Counted from the first letter of the stretch, positions 1-6,592 are shown. The stretch: DNA of 15,433 bases from Treponema sp. (GCA_031263265.1 JAISGE010000133.1:1-15433), one strand, 5' to 3'. Translations and numbers: made by a program. The notes: generated from the sequence alone by a model not told the origin.

Positions 1-2
1 TT

Positions 3-251
3 TCCTGGAACGGTACGGGACACAATTACTGCCTTGATGGACATGGTAGGATTTTAGCTCTGAATTCCATGCGGGAGAGCGGAGAAGAATTACCGCTTTT
101 CCCCGTGATATACATCGAAGCAGCAAACGAAGCCGAGGCAAAACAGAAACTGTTGCGCATCGACAGCCGCTATGGACGGATTACCCAATCCAGATTTGAT
201 AAATTTACCGATGGCCTTCCACGATCTTTGGAAAATCTTCTCAAAATATAA
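3..251 (+). CDS. ParB-like nuclease-domain protein, C-terminal part (partial)
   Basis: The frame is open from the window edge, so the N-terminus is missing; about 82 codons are visible. The motif DGHGRILAL followed by FPVIYIEAANEAEAKQKLL and a Ser-Arg-Tyr-Gly-Arg-Ile-Thr stretch fits the ParB/sulfiredoxin-like domain. That domain occurs in chromosome-partitioning proteins and, often, at the N-terminus of phage or mobile-element DNA methylases. The protein stops about 25 residues after the domain core, which is early for a methylase fusion, so it may be a stand-alone domain protein or a truncated one. It is the only plus-strand gene in the window and faces the minus-strand neighbour at 404-922. 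A structured repeat lies 55 bases after its stop. The family call is fair; the cellular role is unknown. Confidence 0.6.
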   Translation, partial: SWNGTGHNYCLDGHGRILALNSMRESGEELPLFPVIYIEAANEAEAKQKLLRIDSRYGRITQSRFDKFTDGLPRSLENLLKI

Positions 252-306
252 AATTTTTGCTATCTTGGACACTACTGAACACAATACAAGTTCAGAGTCC
301 CATTTT

Positions 307-377
307 GCATAACGTTCCGGCTGTTTATGATGTTTTGGCGGCCTGAATAGGGGGGAGCACATACAGACCTGTTATGC
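307..377. repeat. attC-like structured site 1
   Basis: The ends GCATAAC (307-313) and GTTATGC (371-377) are perfect inverse complements, as in the R boxes of integron attC sites. Inside them GGCTGT (319-324) pairs with ACAGACC (363-369) leaving one unpaired A, resembling attC L boxes with an extrahelical base. Size is 71 bases. An alternative inner hairpin, 315-323 with 339-347, would compete with the L-box pairing. About 35 of the first 45 bases match site 2 at 1126-1197. If gene precedes attC as in cassettes, it reads on the minus strand behind the gene at 404-922. No integrase gene is in the window, so attC identity is inferred. Confidence 0.45.
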
Positions 378-403
378 GAAGTGTACTTCATGTTATTTCA
401 TTT

Positions 404-922
404 TTATTCATTAAAAGGATTTATTGTTACTATTTTTTTATAATTATTATTTTCCCATAATACATATGCTATAAAAACCCAATTTGGCATATCTTCATCC
501 CAATATTGCCAATTTTCCAACACGGTATCAGGGTCATTTATTATAATTAACGAACTGTTTACCCTATATTTTATTCCATGTGTTGATGAAATTCCTTCAT
601 AAACATTCCCATTATTTAAATCTATAATGAAAAACATTTGAGCGCCACTTCCATATCCAAATTCAATAATTCTATATTTCCCGTCAAAGTTTGGCTCTTG
701 TTTTGATGCATTTGTTATTATTGTTTGATATTTCTTTTTATATCTAGTATCTAAAATAGGTATACACACATTTCTATTCCAGTTATTTTTTGTTGGAAAA
801 AAAGAAAAATCAAGATTTATATTCTTAATAATTATTGATAGAATTTCATAATTAATGTCATTTGAAAATATATTAACCGATAAACCTAATACCATAACAA
901 GTAACATTATTATCTTTTTCAT
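404..922 (-). CDS. Small exported protein of unknown function, AT-rich
   Basis: The 172-residue product starts with a signal peptide (MKKIIMLLVMVLGLSVNIFS, residues 1-20) and has no further membrane segment, so it is probably exported; no convincing lipobox cysteine is seen. The middle holds PNFDGKYRIIEFGYGSGAQM followed by a D-L-N-N-G-N-V-Y-E-G stretch and SSLIIIND. From memory this recalls small secreted proteins with a pattern of 'NF-x-G-Y ... G-G-S/C-G ... D-x-x-x-G-x-V', for which I know no firm function. An AAGGA ribosome site lies 9 bases before the ATG. Base composition is strikingly AT-rich against the GC-richer phosphate operon next door. It lies alone between two attC-like repeats (307-377 and 1126-1197), which suggests a cassette gene gained by transfer. 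The coding call is good; the function is unknown. Confidence 0.75.
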   Translation of the reverse strand: MKKIIMLLVMVLGLSVNIFSNDINYEILSIIIKNINLDFSFFPTKNNWNRNVCIPILDTRYKKKYQTIITNASKQEPNFDGKYRIIEFGYGSGAQMFFIIDLNNGNVYEGISSTHGIKYRVNSSLIIINDPDTVLENWQYWDEDMPNWVFIAYVLWENNNYKKIVTINPFNE

Positions 923-1125
923 TACCGTTTTTCCTTGTTGCTTGTCTCACAAGTCCTGCAATTTTTTGTTGTAATTTCGTTAGATCATTTTTGATTATAT
1001 TATAGGTTAGTATTAGATTTATTCCCACATAATATTGCTTATTTTGTCCTCTTTGCCTTTCCTCTGTTCATCATACTTTGTAGATAACCACCTATTTTTT
1101 TATATATTTCAATTTAGGGCATAGC
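923..1125. other. AT-rich intergenic stretch without a clear gene
   Basis: This lies upstream of the exported-protein gene and very AT-rich. On the minus strand a frame is open from 1067 to 873 (64 codons), running past and out of frame with the ATG at 922. It reads Q-K-I-A-G-L-V-R-Q-A-T-R-K in part and has no ATG, and the only possible start is a GTG with no good ribosome site, so I do not call it a gene. A TATAAT-like hexamer is present on the minus strand but has no matching -35 box. Confidence 0.4.
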
Positions 1126-1197
1126 GCATAATATTCGGCCTGTTTACGACGTTTTGCCAGCCCGAATAAGGGCACTGCCCAGACCCCGCAATTATCC
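1126..1197. repeat. attC-like structured site 2 (degenerate)
   Basis: Related to site 1: same length within one base and about 35 of the first 45 positions identical. The ends GCATAAT (1126-1132) and ATTATCC (1191-1197) pair at 6 of 7 positions; relative to site 1 both innermost bases changed together (C to T and G to A), keeping the pair. GGCCTG (1137-1142) pairs with CAGACC (1180-1185) at 5 of 6. An inner hairpin 1134-1142/1158-1166 is also possible, as is GGGCACTGCCC at 1170-1180. It lies 26 bases after the phoU stop, with no T-run to make it a standard terminator. It could be a decayed attC or a REP-like palindrome. Confidence 0.35.
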
Positions 1198-1223
1198 GCA
1201 AAATAGGAATAGACGCGCGCTCC

Positions 1224-1886
1224 TCACTGGTTTAGTTCTTCATGGGTGCCTTCTACCATATAAATCACCCCTTCGCATATATTGGTGATATGATCCCCTA
1301 AACGCTCCAGAAAACCAGAGGTACGCAGCAGTCTGACCGCTTTCTTTATCAGTTCCGGATGTTCTTGCATAAGCCCCAAGGTTTCTTCGGTCAGGGCCTT
1401 GTGTTCCGCATCTATCCGGTCGTCCAACACCGCGGCCGCGCGGGCTGCCTGGGCATCCTGGTTCAAATACGCGGTAATGGCAGCCCGAAGCATCTCGGTT
1501 CCGGTAGCGGCCATGCGTTCAAGCCGCTCCAAGGCCCGAAAAGCCGGTTCCCCGGATAGTTTGAGTGCTGCCTTGGCAGTGTGGACAGTGTAGTCACCGA
1601 TGCGTTCCAGATTACCGGTCAATTTGAAGATGCTTACCAGTTCCCGCAGATCCCGTGCCACAGGCTGCTGGGTGGCGATCAAGATGGCAGTCTGATCTTC
1701 AATCTTCAGTTGCATGGCGTTTACTACCGCATCCGTGGCTTTTACTTCCTGGGCTAGTTCTGCATCGTTATGCTTCAGCGCGGTAATGGCCTTCCCTAAA
1801 TCTTCCTCCACCCGAGACGCCATAGCCAATATATCATGGCGCAACCGGTTCATTTCTTCCAAAAAAAATATCCTTCCACTCTCCAT
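1224..1886 (-). CDS. phoU: Phosphate signalling/transport regulator PhoU
   Basis: A cytoplasmic 220-residue protein, the usual PhoU length. It has two repeats of the three-helix bundle, each with the metal-binding PhoU signature: NLERIGDYTVHTAK (E94, D98) and FLERLGDHITNICE (E194, D198). PhoU connects the Pst transporter to a PhoR-type sensor kinase and damps phosphate-starvation signalling and excess uptake. An AAAGGAG ribosome site lies just ahead of the ATG. It is the last gene of the pst operon, 74 bases after the pstB stop; that gap shows no promoter I can recognise. The identification is secure from the paired motifs and the context. No cognate two-component genes are in the window. Confidence 0.95.
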   Translation of the reverse strand: MESGRIFFLEEMNRLRHDILAMASRVEEDLGKAITALKHNDAELAQEVKATDAVVNAMQLKIEDQTAILIATQQPVARDLRELVSIFKLTGNLERIGDYTVHTAKAALKLSGEPAFRALERLERMAATGTEMLRAAITAYLNQDAQAARAAAVLDDRIDAEHKALTEETLGLMQEHPELIKKAVRLLRTSGFLERLGDHITNICEGVIYMVEGTHEELNQ

Positions 1887-1960
1887 TTTCTTTCTCCTTT
1901 GTTTATGGTGTACGTTGCTATAACGTCCTTTTGTTAAGCCGGCTTTTGGAAGATAGGCAG

Positions 1961-2752
1961 CTAACCAAAGCGGCCGGAGATATAGGCTTCGGTGCGGTGG
2001 TCCTTTGGATTGGTAAATACGGTTTTGGTGTCGTTGTATTCAACCAGATTCCCCAAAAGAAAAAACGCGGTCTTGTCGCTTATCCGGGCTGCCTGATGCA
2101 TGGCATGCGTTACGATGATGATAGTGTACTCCTTTTTCAATTCTCCCATGAGTTCTTCGATCTTGCTGGTTGCCAAGGGATCCAAAGCGCTGGTGGGTTC
2201 GTCCATGAGGATTATCTCCGGGTGCATGGCGATACTCCGGGCAATACAGAGCCGCTGCTGTTGTCCCCCTGACAAGCCCATAGCCGAGCGTTTAAGCCGG
2301 TCCTTCACCTCTTCCCAAAGCGCAGCTTTGATCAACGAGGTTTCCACCAGTTCTGCTAAAAGGCGCTTATCCCGCTGACCTTGCATCCTGGGGCCGTAGG
2401 CGATGTTGTCGAAGATGCTCATATTGAATGGATTGGGTTTCTGAAAAACCATGCCCACCCGGGTCCGCAGCTCGGTTACATCTATAGTGCCGTAGATGTC
2501 TTGACCGTCCATACGGGCAATCCCCGTAACCCGGCAAGAAGGGATGATGTCGTTCATCCGGTTAAACACCCGGAGGAAGGTCGACTTTCCACAACCAGAA
2601 GGGCCGATAAACGCGGCAATTTCCCTGGACTGGAGGGTAAAGGTAACCTGCTTCAGCGCATGAAAATCCCCGTAGAACACATCCAGTTCCTGTACATCCA
2701 GTTTTGGTTTTTCTTTTCTATCTTTTATAGCTTCTCTAGCTTCATTGTTCAT
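1961..2752 (-). CDS. pstB: Phosphate ABC transporter ATPase PstB
   Basis: The ATPase subunit that powers phosphate import on the cytoplasmic face of PstC/PstA. In 263 residues all ABC motifs are intact: Walker A GPSGCGKST (50-58), a Q-loop in MVFQKPNPFN (101-110), the signature LSGGQQQRL (160-168), Walker B IILMDEP (180-186) followed by the TSALD D-loop, and the switch histidine in VTHAMHQAARISD (H216). The Lys-Pro-Asn-Pro-Phe after the Q-loop is typical of the PstB branch. The ATG overlaps the pstA stop in an ATGA arrangement, indicating translational coupling. The first 18 or so residues are a charged N-terminal extension ahead of the ABC fold. Confidence 0.97.
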   Translation of the reverse strand: MNNEAREAIKDRKEKPKLDVQELDVFYGDFHALKQVTFTLQSREIAAFIGPSGCGKSTFLRVFNRMNDIIPSCRVTGIARMDGQDIYGTIDVTELRTRVGMVFQKPNPFNMSIFDNIAYGPRMQGQRDKRLLAELVETSLIKAALWEEVKDRLKRSAMGLSGGQQQRLCIARSIAMHPEIILMDEPTSALDPLATSKIEELMGELKKEYTIIIVTHAMHQAARISDKTAFFLLGNLVEYNDTKTVFTNPKDHRTEAYISGRFG

Positions 2753-3609
2753 AGGACACTCCTATTTTTGTTATGGGAGAAAAAATGAGAAAACAATTTT
2801 GTGGCGGTGTTAATGCAGATGACCAGGATGATCAGTACAGTTGCTGTGGCAAAGGCAATGCCGAAATCCTCGGGGTTGATCGCCTCTTTGGTGAGGTAAT
2901 AGAGGTGAATGGTGAGGGTACGCCCTGAATCAAACACCGAAGCAGGGATATTCCGGGTGATGCCCACGGTAAGCAGGACCGGTGCAGACTCCCCCACCAC
3001 CCTTCCGATAGCCAAAATCGTGGCAGTAACAATCCCCGGCAGTGCAGAGGGAAGCACCACGTACCGGATGGTCTGAAACTGGGTAGCTCCCAGGGCAAGA
3101 GAGGCTTCTCTAAAGGATGGCGGGATGGTCTTTAAGGCTTCTTCGGTGGTTCTAATAATCACCGGCAGGATCATGATGCTCAAGGTACAAGCCCCGGCAA
3201 GAATGGACTGACCGAATCCTAGAAACCGGCAGAACAGCAAAAGTCCAAAAAGCCCATAGAGAATCGACGGGATTCCGGCCAGGGTTTCTATAGCCAGCCT
3301 AAGGAAACGGACAAGACCGGAATTTCCCGTATACTCGTTCAGAAAGATCGCGGTCATCAAGGCGATGGGCACGGCAATAAGCAGGGACACTAGCACGACA
3401 TACAAGGTGCTTACCAGCATAGGAAAGATACCCCGGGGATTTGCCCGGGATATGAGGGAAAGGTTCATCTGCCCTGCAGCGCAGACCAGGATATACCCCA
3501 GGATAAAGACCAGGATCCCCAAGACCAGCACTAAAGCCAGGGCCATGATCCCATAGAGTACAGCGTCTTTGCATTTCCTGGTTTTGGGGAGCACTTGTTT
3601 ATTTCGCAT
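2749..3609 (-). CDS. pstA: Phosphate ABC transporter permease PstA
   Basis: An inner-membrane channel subunit of 286 residues with about six hydrophobic segments, beginning around residues 17-42 (LALVLVLGILVFILGYILV). The EAA loop that docks on PstB reads EASLALGATQFQTIRYVVLP. Conserved PstA features include ETLAGIPSILYGLFG and IGRVVGESAPVLLTVG. The start codon lies inside the end of pstC (11-base overlap) and the stop overlaps pstB, so the three membrane-complex genes are translationally coupled. Nothing is missing or unusual. Confidence 0.96.
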   Translation of the reverse strand: MRNKQVLPKTRKCKDAVLYGIMALALVLVLGILVFILGYILVCAAGQMNLSLISRANPRGIFPMLVSTLYVVLVSLLIAVPIALMTAIFLNEYTGNSGLVRFLRLAIETLAGIPSILYGLFGLLLFCRFLGFGQSILAGACTLSIMILPVIIRTTEEALKTIPPSFREASLALGATQFQTIRYVVLPSALPGIVTATILAIGRVVGESAPVLLTVGITRNIPASVFDSGRTLTIHLYYLTKEAINPEDFGIAFATATVLIILVICINTATKLFSHFFSHNKNRSVL

Positions 3610-4783
3610 GTATACCTCGTCTCAAGTGCAGTACCACCCCGTTCAAGAGCAGCATCATGATGAAGAGTACCACCCCGATGGAAAAAAGCATGTCCCGGTG
3701 TCTCCCTTGCGCGTAGCCCATTTCCAAGGCAATGGTAGCGGTCAGGGTACGCACACTGTCCAGGGGACTATGGATAAGCTGGGCAGAATTCCCCGCTACC
3801 AGGATCACCGCCATGGTTTCCCCCATAGCCCGGGAAATCCCCAGCATGATCCCGGCGATGACCCCGGAGTGGGCGTGGGGCAGCGCCACAAACCAAAGGG
3901 TTTGCATCTTGCTTGCCCCCAGGGCAAGGGAAGCCTCCCAATGAGACCGGGGAACCGCACGAATAGAGGTCTCGGTAATGGCGATAATGGTAGGGAGGAT
4001 CATCACCGCAAGCATGATCACCGCGGAAAGCAAGCCGTTCCCGGAAGGCACCCCAAAGATCTGTTTCACCCCAGGGACTATCACCATTAAGCCAAAGAAC
4101 CCGTACACTACCGAGGGAATCCCGGCCAAGAGTTCTATGCCTGCCCGGGCAATCGCCGCAGGTTTAGCCGGCAGGAACTCCCCTAAAAACAGGGCGCACA
4201 AGATCGCCGGAGGCACCCCCACGAGTATGGCCCCAAGACTTACCAGAACCGTACCCAGGATCATGGGAAGAATGCCGTAGACCTTATCGTAGGTAGGATG
4301 CCATTGGGTGCCTGCCAAAAACTGGGGAAGGCTGTAGGGTGCTTCAGGCAGGATGAAGTGAATCTTAGGTTTTAAGCCCGGTAACCCTGGATAAGTCACC
4401 GTATATACCGCTGCTTCAGGATAGGAGATCTCCCCTCCAGAGGCCGCCGTGATCCTAAGCAGGTTCTGTGGGTCTTTTTCCGTTTGAGAGACCACGGCGT
4501 CCAGGGTCTGTTCCCCCTCAGGGCCTGCAAAACGCAGCTTGAGCGCGGGGATCGAAAGAGGAACCGGTATCAAGGCCGTATCTCGATACCATTCCCCATT
4601 GACCTGTATTTCCCGGATGTTTTCCAGGACCAGGCGGATCCCCGGATCCGTGGGAAAAATGAAAGGCCCTGCACCCTGAACCATAACAAACACCAGAATC
4701 CCCACTAAGGCCAGGATGGAAAAGCCGGAGACTACACGTACGAGCTGTTTAAAGATACGGTCTGCGTTCCGGCGATGCACCAT
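3599..4783 (-). CDS. pstC: Phosphate ABC transporter permease PstC, with enlarged periplasmic loop
   Basis: The partner permease of PstA. I chose the ATG at 4783 because an AAGGAG site lies 6 bases ahead and it follows the pstS stop by 10 bases; the longer frame back to 4975 would overlap pstS. The protein has 394 residues against roughly 300-330 for most PstC. The excess lies between the first membrane segment (about 17-38) and the conserved FLAGTQWHP motif (155-163), so residues about 44-150 form an extra periplasmic domain rich in beta-type sequence. The rest is typical: GIELLAGIPSVVYGFFG, the EAA loop EASLALGASKMQTLWFVALP, and SRAMGETMAVILVAGN. The last 11 bases overlap pstA. The identity is secure; the role of the insert is unknown. 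Confidence 0.95.
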   Translation of the reverse strand: MVHRRNADRIFKQLVRVVSGFSILALVGILVFVMVQGAGPFIFPTDPGIRLVLENIREIQVNGEWYRDTALIPVPLSIPALKLRFAGPEGEQTLDAVVSQTEKDPQNLLRITAASGGEISYPEAAVYTVTYPGLPGLKPKIHFILPEAPYSLPQFLAGTQWHPTYDKVYGILPMILGTVLVSLGAILVGVPPAILCALFLGEFLPAKPAAIARAGIELLAGIPSVVYGFFGLMVIVPGVKQIFGVPSGNGLLSAVIMLAVMILPTIIAITETSIRAVPRSHWEASLALGASKMQTLWFVALPHAHSGVIAGIMLGISRAMGETMAVILVAGNSAQLIHSPLDSVRTLTATIALEMGYAQGRHRDMLFSIGVVLFIMMLLLNGVVLHLRRGIHAK

Positions 4784-4793
4784 GGTTGGCTCC

Positions 4794-5654
4794 TTAACCC
4801 TGTACGGAAATCCAGCTTGTCTTGACAATGGCCTGCCCTGCAGCAGACATGATCCAGTTGAGGAACTGCTTGGTTTCCTGATGCAAAGAAGCGGTCTTGG
4901 TAAGGAGGATAAAGGGCCGGGCAATCTGGTACGTGCCATTGAGTACCGTTGCCGTGCTTGCTTCCACCCCTTCAATCCTCAACGGCTTTACTGATTGGTC
5001 TACTGAACCCAGGGAGATATACCCAATAGCATCTCCATTCCGGGCAACTTCGGCTTTTACCGCACCGGTTCCATCAAACTCGATGGAACCAGGTACCAGT
5101 GTATCTTTAAGGGAGATGATTTCCTCAAAGGCCCCCCGAGTCCCTGAACCAGGCTCTCGGGAAACCACCGCAATCTTACCGCTTTTCTCTGCGCTTAATT
5201 CGCTCCAGTCCTTGATCCTCCCGTTATAAATATCCCGGCACTGGGCTACGGAGAGTCCTACCAAGGGATTAGACCCGTGGACAATCACCGCAATACCGTC
5301 TAGTGCGATGACCAGTTCATTTAAACCAGCCCCTTTTTCCCCAGGGCTTAGTTCCCGGCTGGACATCCCCACTTCGCTGGTTCCTGCTGCCGCCGCATTG
5401 ATGCCATCGGAAGAGCCGGTGCCGTTAATGTTGATCTTTACCGTACTCCGTATTTTGGCGTAGTCCTCAGCCAAAAGCTCCATCAAAGGGGTAACCGAGG
5501 TAGATCCCGCTACTTCAATCGTGTAAGCCCCAGTTTTTGCTTCAGTGCTTTGCGCGCCGCTGTCTTTCGATCCACCGGCAAAAACCGGTGCACAACAAAC
5601 CGCGACCAAACCCAGCCCTACAAGCAACTGTTTCATATTCAGTTTTTTCTCCAT
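4794..5654 (-). CDS. pstS: Phosphate-binding protein PstS
   Basis: The periplasmic receptor that hands phosphate to PstC/PstA; 286 residues. The signal peptide spans about residues 1-26 and ends VFA before GGSKD, fitting signal peptidase I; two cysteines at 20-21 do not form a good lipobox, though spirochaetal lipoboxes are loose. The mature domain shows the PstS phosphate-binding signatures: AGSTSVTPLMELLAEDY, NGTGSSDGINAAAAGTSEVG with MSSREL, and SREPGSGTRGAF (166-177). It is the first gene of the operon. The start has AAGGAG 5 bases upstream (5660-5665) with a second AAGGAG at 5668-5673. A Pho-box-like repeat array sits about 50 bases before the start, so phosphate-starvation control is likely. 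Confidence 0.95.
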   Translation of the reverse strand: MEKKLNMKQLLVGLGLVAVCCAPVFAGGSKDSGAQSTEAKTGAYTIEVAGSTSVTPLMELLAEDYAKIRSTVKININGTGSSDGINAAAAGTSEVGMSSRELSPGEKGAGLNELVIALDGIAVIVHGSNPLVGLSVAQCRDIYNGRIKDWSELSAEKSGKIAVVSREPGSGTRGAFEEIISLKDTLVPGSIEFDGTGAVKAEVARNGDAIGYISLGSVDQSVKPLRIEGVEASTATVLNGTYQIARPFILLTKTASLHQETKQFLNWIMSAAGQAIVKTSWISVQG

Positions 5655-5703
5655 TTGTTCTCCTTAGCTCCTTATGTAAGCTGTAGTAAACGTAACCAAG
5701 CAT

Positions 5704-5742
5704 GGTTAAAATACGGTTAGGATTAGGTTAGTTTTCAGTTGA
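5704..5742 (-). promoter_or_regulatory. Pho-box-like 11-bp direct repeats upstream of pstS
   Basis: On the minus strand, reading toward pstS, CTAACC, CTAACC and TTAACC begin exactly 11 bases apart (plus-strand GGTTAG 5726-5731, GGTTAG 5715-5720, GGTTAA 5704-5709). A weaker fourth unit (plus-strand AGTTGA, 5737-5742) continues the same period. PhoB/PhoP-family activators bind tandem repeats with an 11-bp period, and the cyanobacterial Pho box (TTAACC-type) is close in sequence. A possible -10 (minus TTTACT, plus 5685-5690) lies 13 bases downstream, with no clear -35, as expected for an activator-dependent promoter. Binding is inferred. Confidence 0.7.
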
Positions 5743-5884
5743 AAAAGCGGGCAAATGAGACCATTGGGTATAAGGGTTTGAGGGGCCCGGCTTTGCGTAG
5801 CAAGACCAGGGCTGGCAAAATATGAGTGGAGTTGAGCATGAGAGGCGCAGCCGACCAGCGAAACGGAACCCCAGAGCCGCCGGA

Positions 5885-5904
5885 GCATTACAGGCCTGTT
5901 ATGC
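5885..5904. repeat. Near-perfect palindrome matching one end of attC-like site 1
   Basis: The 20 bases form an inverted repeat with a single mismatched pair (5889/5900). Its right half ends in GTTATGC (5898-5904). Bases 5890-5913 match 363-386 of site 1 at 21 of 24 positions, so the resemblance extends beyond the core. I found no convincing second R box within about 150 bases on the pstS side, so this is at best half an attC site or a decayed one. It lies downstream of the stop of the AT-rich gene at 5954-6451, the same arrangement as site 1 behind 404-922. Confidence 0.4.
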
Positions 5905-5911
5905 GATGCGT

Positions 5912-5952
5912 ACACACATACAAAGCGCTACGCCAGGGATGGCGTGGTGTGT
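5912..5952 (-). terminator. Imperfect hairpin after the AT-rich gene, weak terminator candidate
   Basis: ACGCCA (5930-5935) pairs with TGGCGT (5940-5945) around a GGGA loop, and outer ACACAC (5912-5917) pairs with GTGTGT (5947-5952) across an asymmetric interior loop. It begins right after the stop codon of the gene at 5954-6451. No uridine run follows on the minus strand, so it may stabilise the 3' end or be part of the repeat rather than end transcription. Confidence 0.3.
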
Positions 5953-5953
5953 T

Positions 5954-6451
5954 TCATGTATTTTTTTCTCTTTTATAAAATTCATTCACTACTTTTTCTG
6001 AAATATGTTTATTTATTTCGATATAATTATCTCGTTTTTTAATGGATTCATTTACTAATCCTTTTGAAATATATTCATGTATTTCGTTATATTTTTCCGT
6101 AGCTTTATCAAGTTCAACATTTACGTATGAATTCAGTATCCACATAAGATCTTCTGAAGAAATACCTTGTTGTATTGATAAGACAGCATCTTTCTGTATA
6201 TTTTTTAATATTTTGATCTCTTTATCTGTCTCAAGATTTATAATATTAGTTAATACTTTGTCTATCAGTTCAGTTATCCTTCCATCTATTACCAAACGCA
6301 TACCAAATTCAAATATATCTCTTTGATTATATTTCTTTTTATCCAATAGATTTTCCAACGATACCAACCCCATAGAACGCGATATTATGGAAAATAGTAA
6401 TGAACGTTCAAATATAGCGTTGTATTCTTTCATAAAATCAATTTCATTCAT
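5954..6451 (-). CDS. AT-rich orphan gene, weakly MotA-like soluble protein
   Basis: I chose the ATG at 6451 because an AAGGAG site sits 9 bases ahead; a longer TTG start at 6469 would place that site inside the gene. The product has 165 residues, is charged, mostly helical by appearance, and has no signal peptide or membrane segment. The stretch RDIFEFGMRLVIDGRITELI followed by LKNIQKDAVLSIQQG faintly recalls the cytoplasmic part of MotA-type flagellar stators (pattern 'F..GL.LVVDG.D.E.I..IL'); this is from memory and may be chance. Composition is far more AT-rich than the genes on both sides. It has its own consensus promoter and a site-1-like palindrome behind it, so it looks like an independently acquired single-gene unit. 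The coding call is good; the function is uncertain. Confidence 0.7.
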   Translation of the reverse strand: MNEIDFMKEYNAIFERSLLFSIISRSMGLVSLENLLDKKKYNQRDIFEFGMRLVIDGRITELIDKVLTNIINLETDKEIKILKNIQKDAVLSIQQGISSEDLMWILNSYVNVELDKATEKYNEIHEYISKGLVNESIKKRDNYIEINKHISEKVVNEFYKREKNT

Positions 6452-6483
6452 TATTTTTAGCTCCTTCAATGTTTTATATACTT

Positions 6484-6511
6484 ATTATACTAAAATATTC
6501 TACATTGTCAA
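6484..6511 (-). promoter_or_regulatory. Consensus sigma-70 promoter of the AT-rich orphan gene
   Basis: On the minus strand TTGACA (plus 6506-6511) and TATAAT (plus 6484-6489) are both perfect hexamers separated by 16 bases. The start codon follows about 33 bases after the -10. This is the strongest promoter visible in the window and gives this lone gene its own transcription. Confidence 0.8.
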
Positions 6512-6592
6512 TATATATTTTAAATCATCTTTTTATTTTTTGGCAACATGGATGCCGCCATTTAATAAATTTGTGCATGAGTTCGACGGACC

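Noticed and set aside
90..362. Minus-strand open frame of 90 codons
   Set aside because: It starts inside attC-like site 1 and runs antisense to the ParB-like gene, whose domain motif is convincing.
1170..1197. GGGCACTGCCC hairpin as the pst operon terminator
   Set aside because: No T-run follows on the minus strand, and the hairpin is part of the larger repeat; termination here is possible but not supported.
1931..2272. Plus-strand open frame of 113 codons
   Set aside because: It lies wholly opposite pstB, whose motifs are intact; its sequence resembles no protein and it is a mirror of the real gene.
3569..4090. Plus-strand open frame of 173 codons
   Set aside because: It is antisense to pstC and pstA, histidine- and glycine-rich with no recognisable domain, and an artefact of the GC-rich permease codons.
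4784..4975. Longer N-terminus for PstC starting at 4975
   Set aside because: It would overlap pstS by about 180 bases and adds a basic stretch with no PstC similarity; the ATG at 4783 has a good ribosome site.
5706..5915. Minus-strand open frame of 69 codons between pstS and the AT-rich gene
   Set aside because: It begins in the palindrome, runs through the Pho-box repeats, and lacks a ribosome site. It is more likely translated repeat sequence than a gene.
6541..6570. Hairpin GGCGGCAT/ATGTTGCC as a terminator for the smr end of the bat cluster
   Set aside because: On the minus strand the stem is followed by A's, not T's, the loop would be too short, and two wobble pairs are needed.
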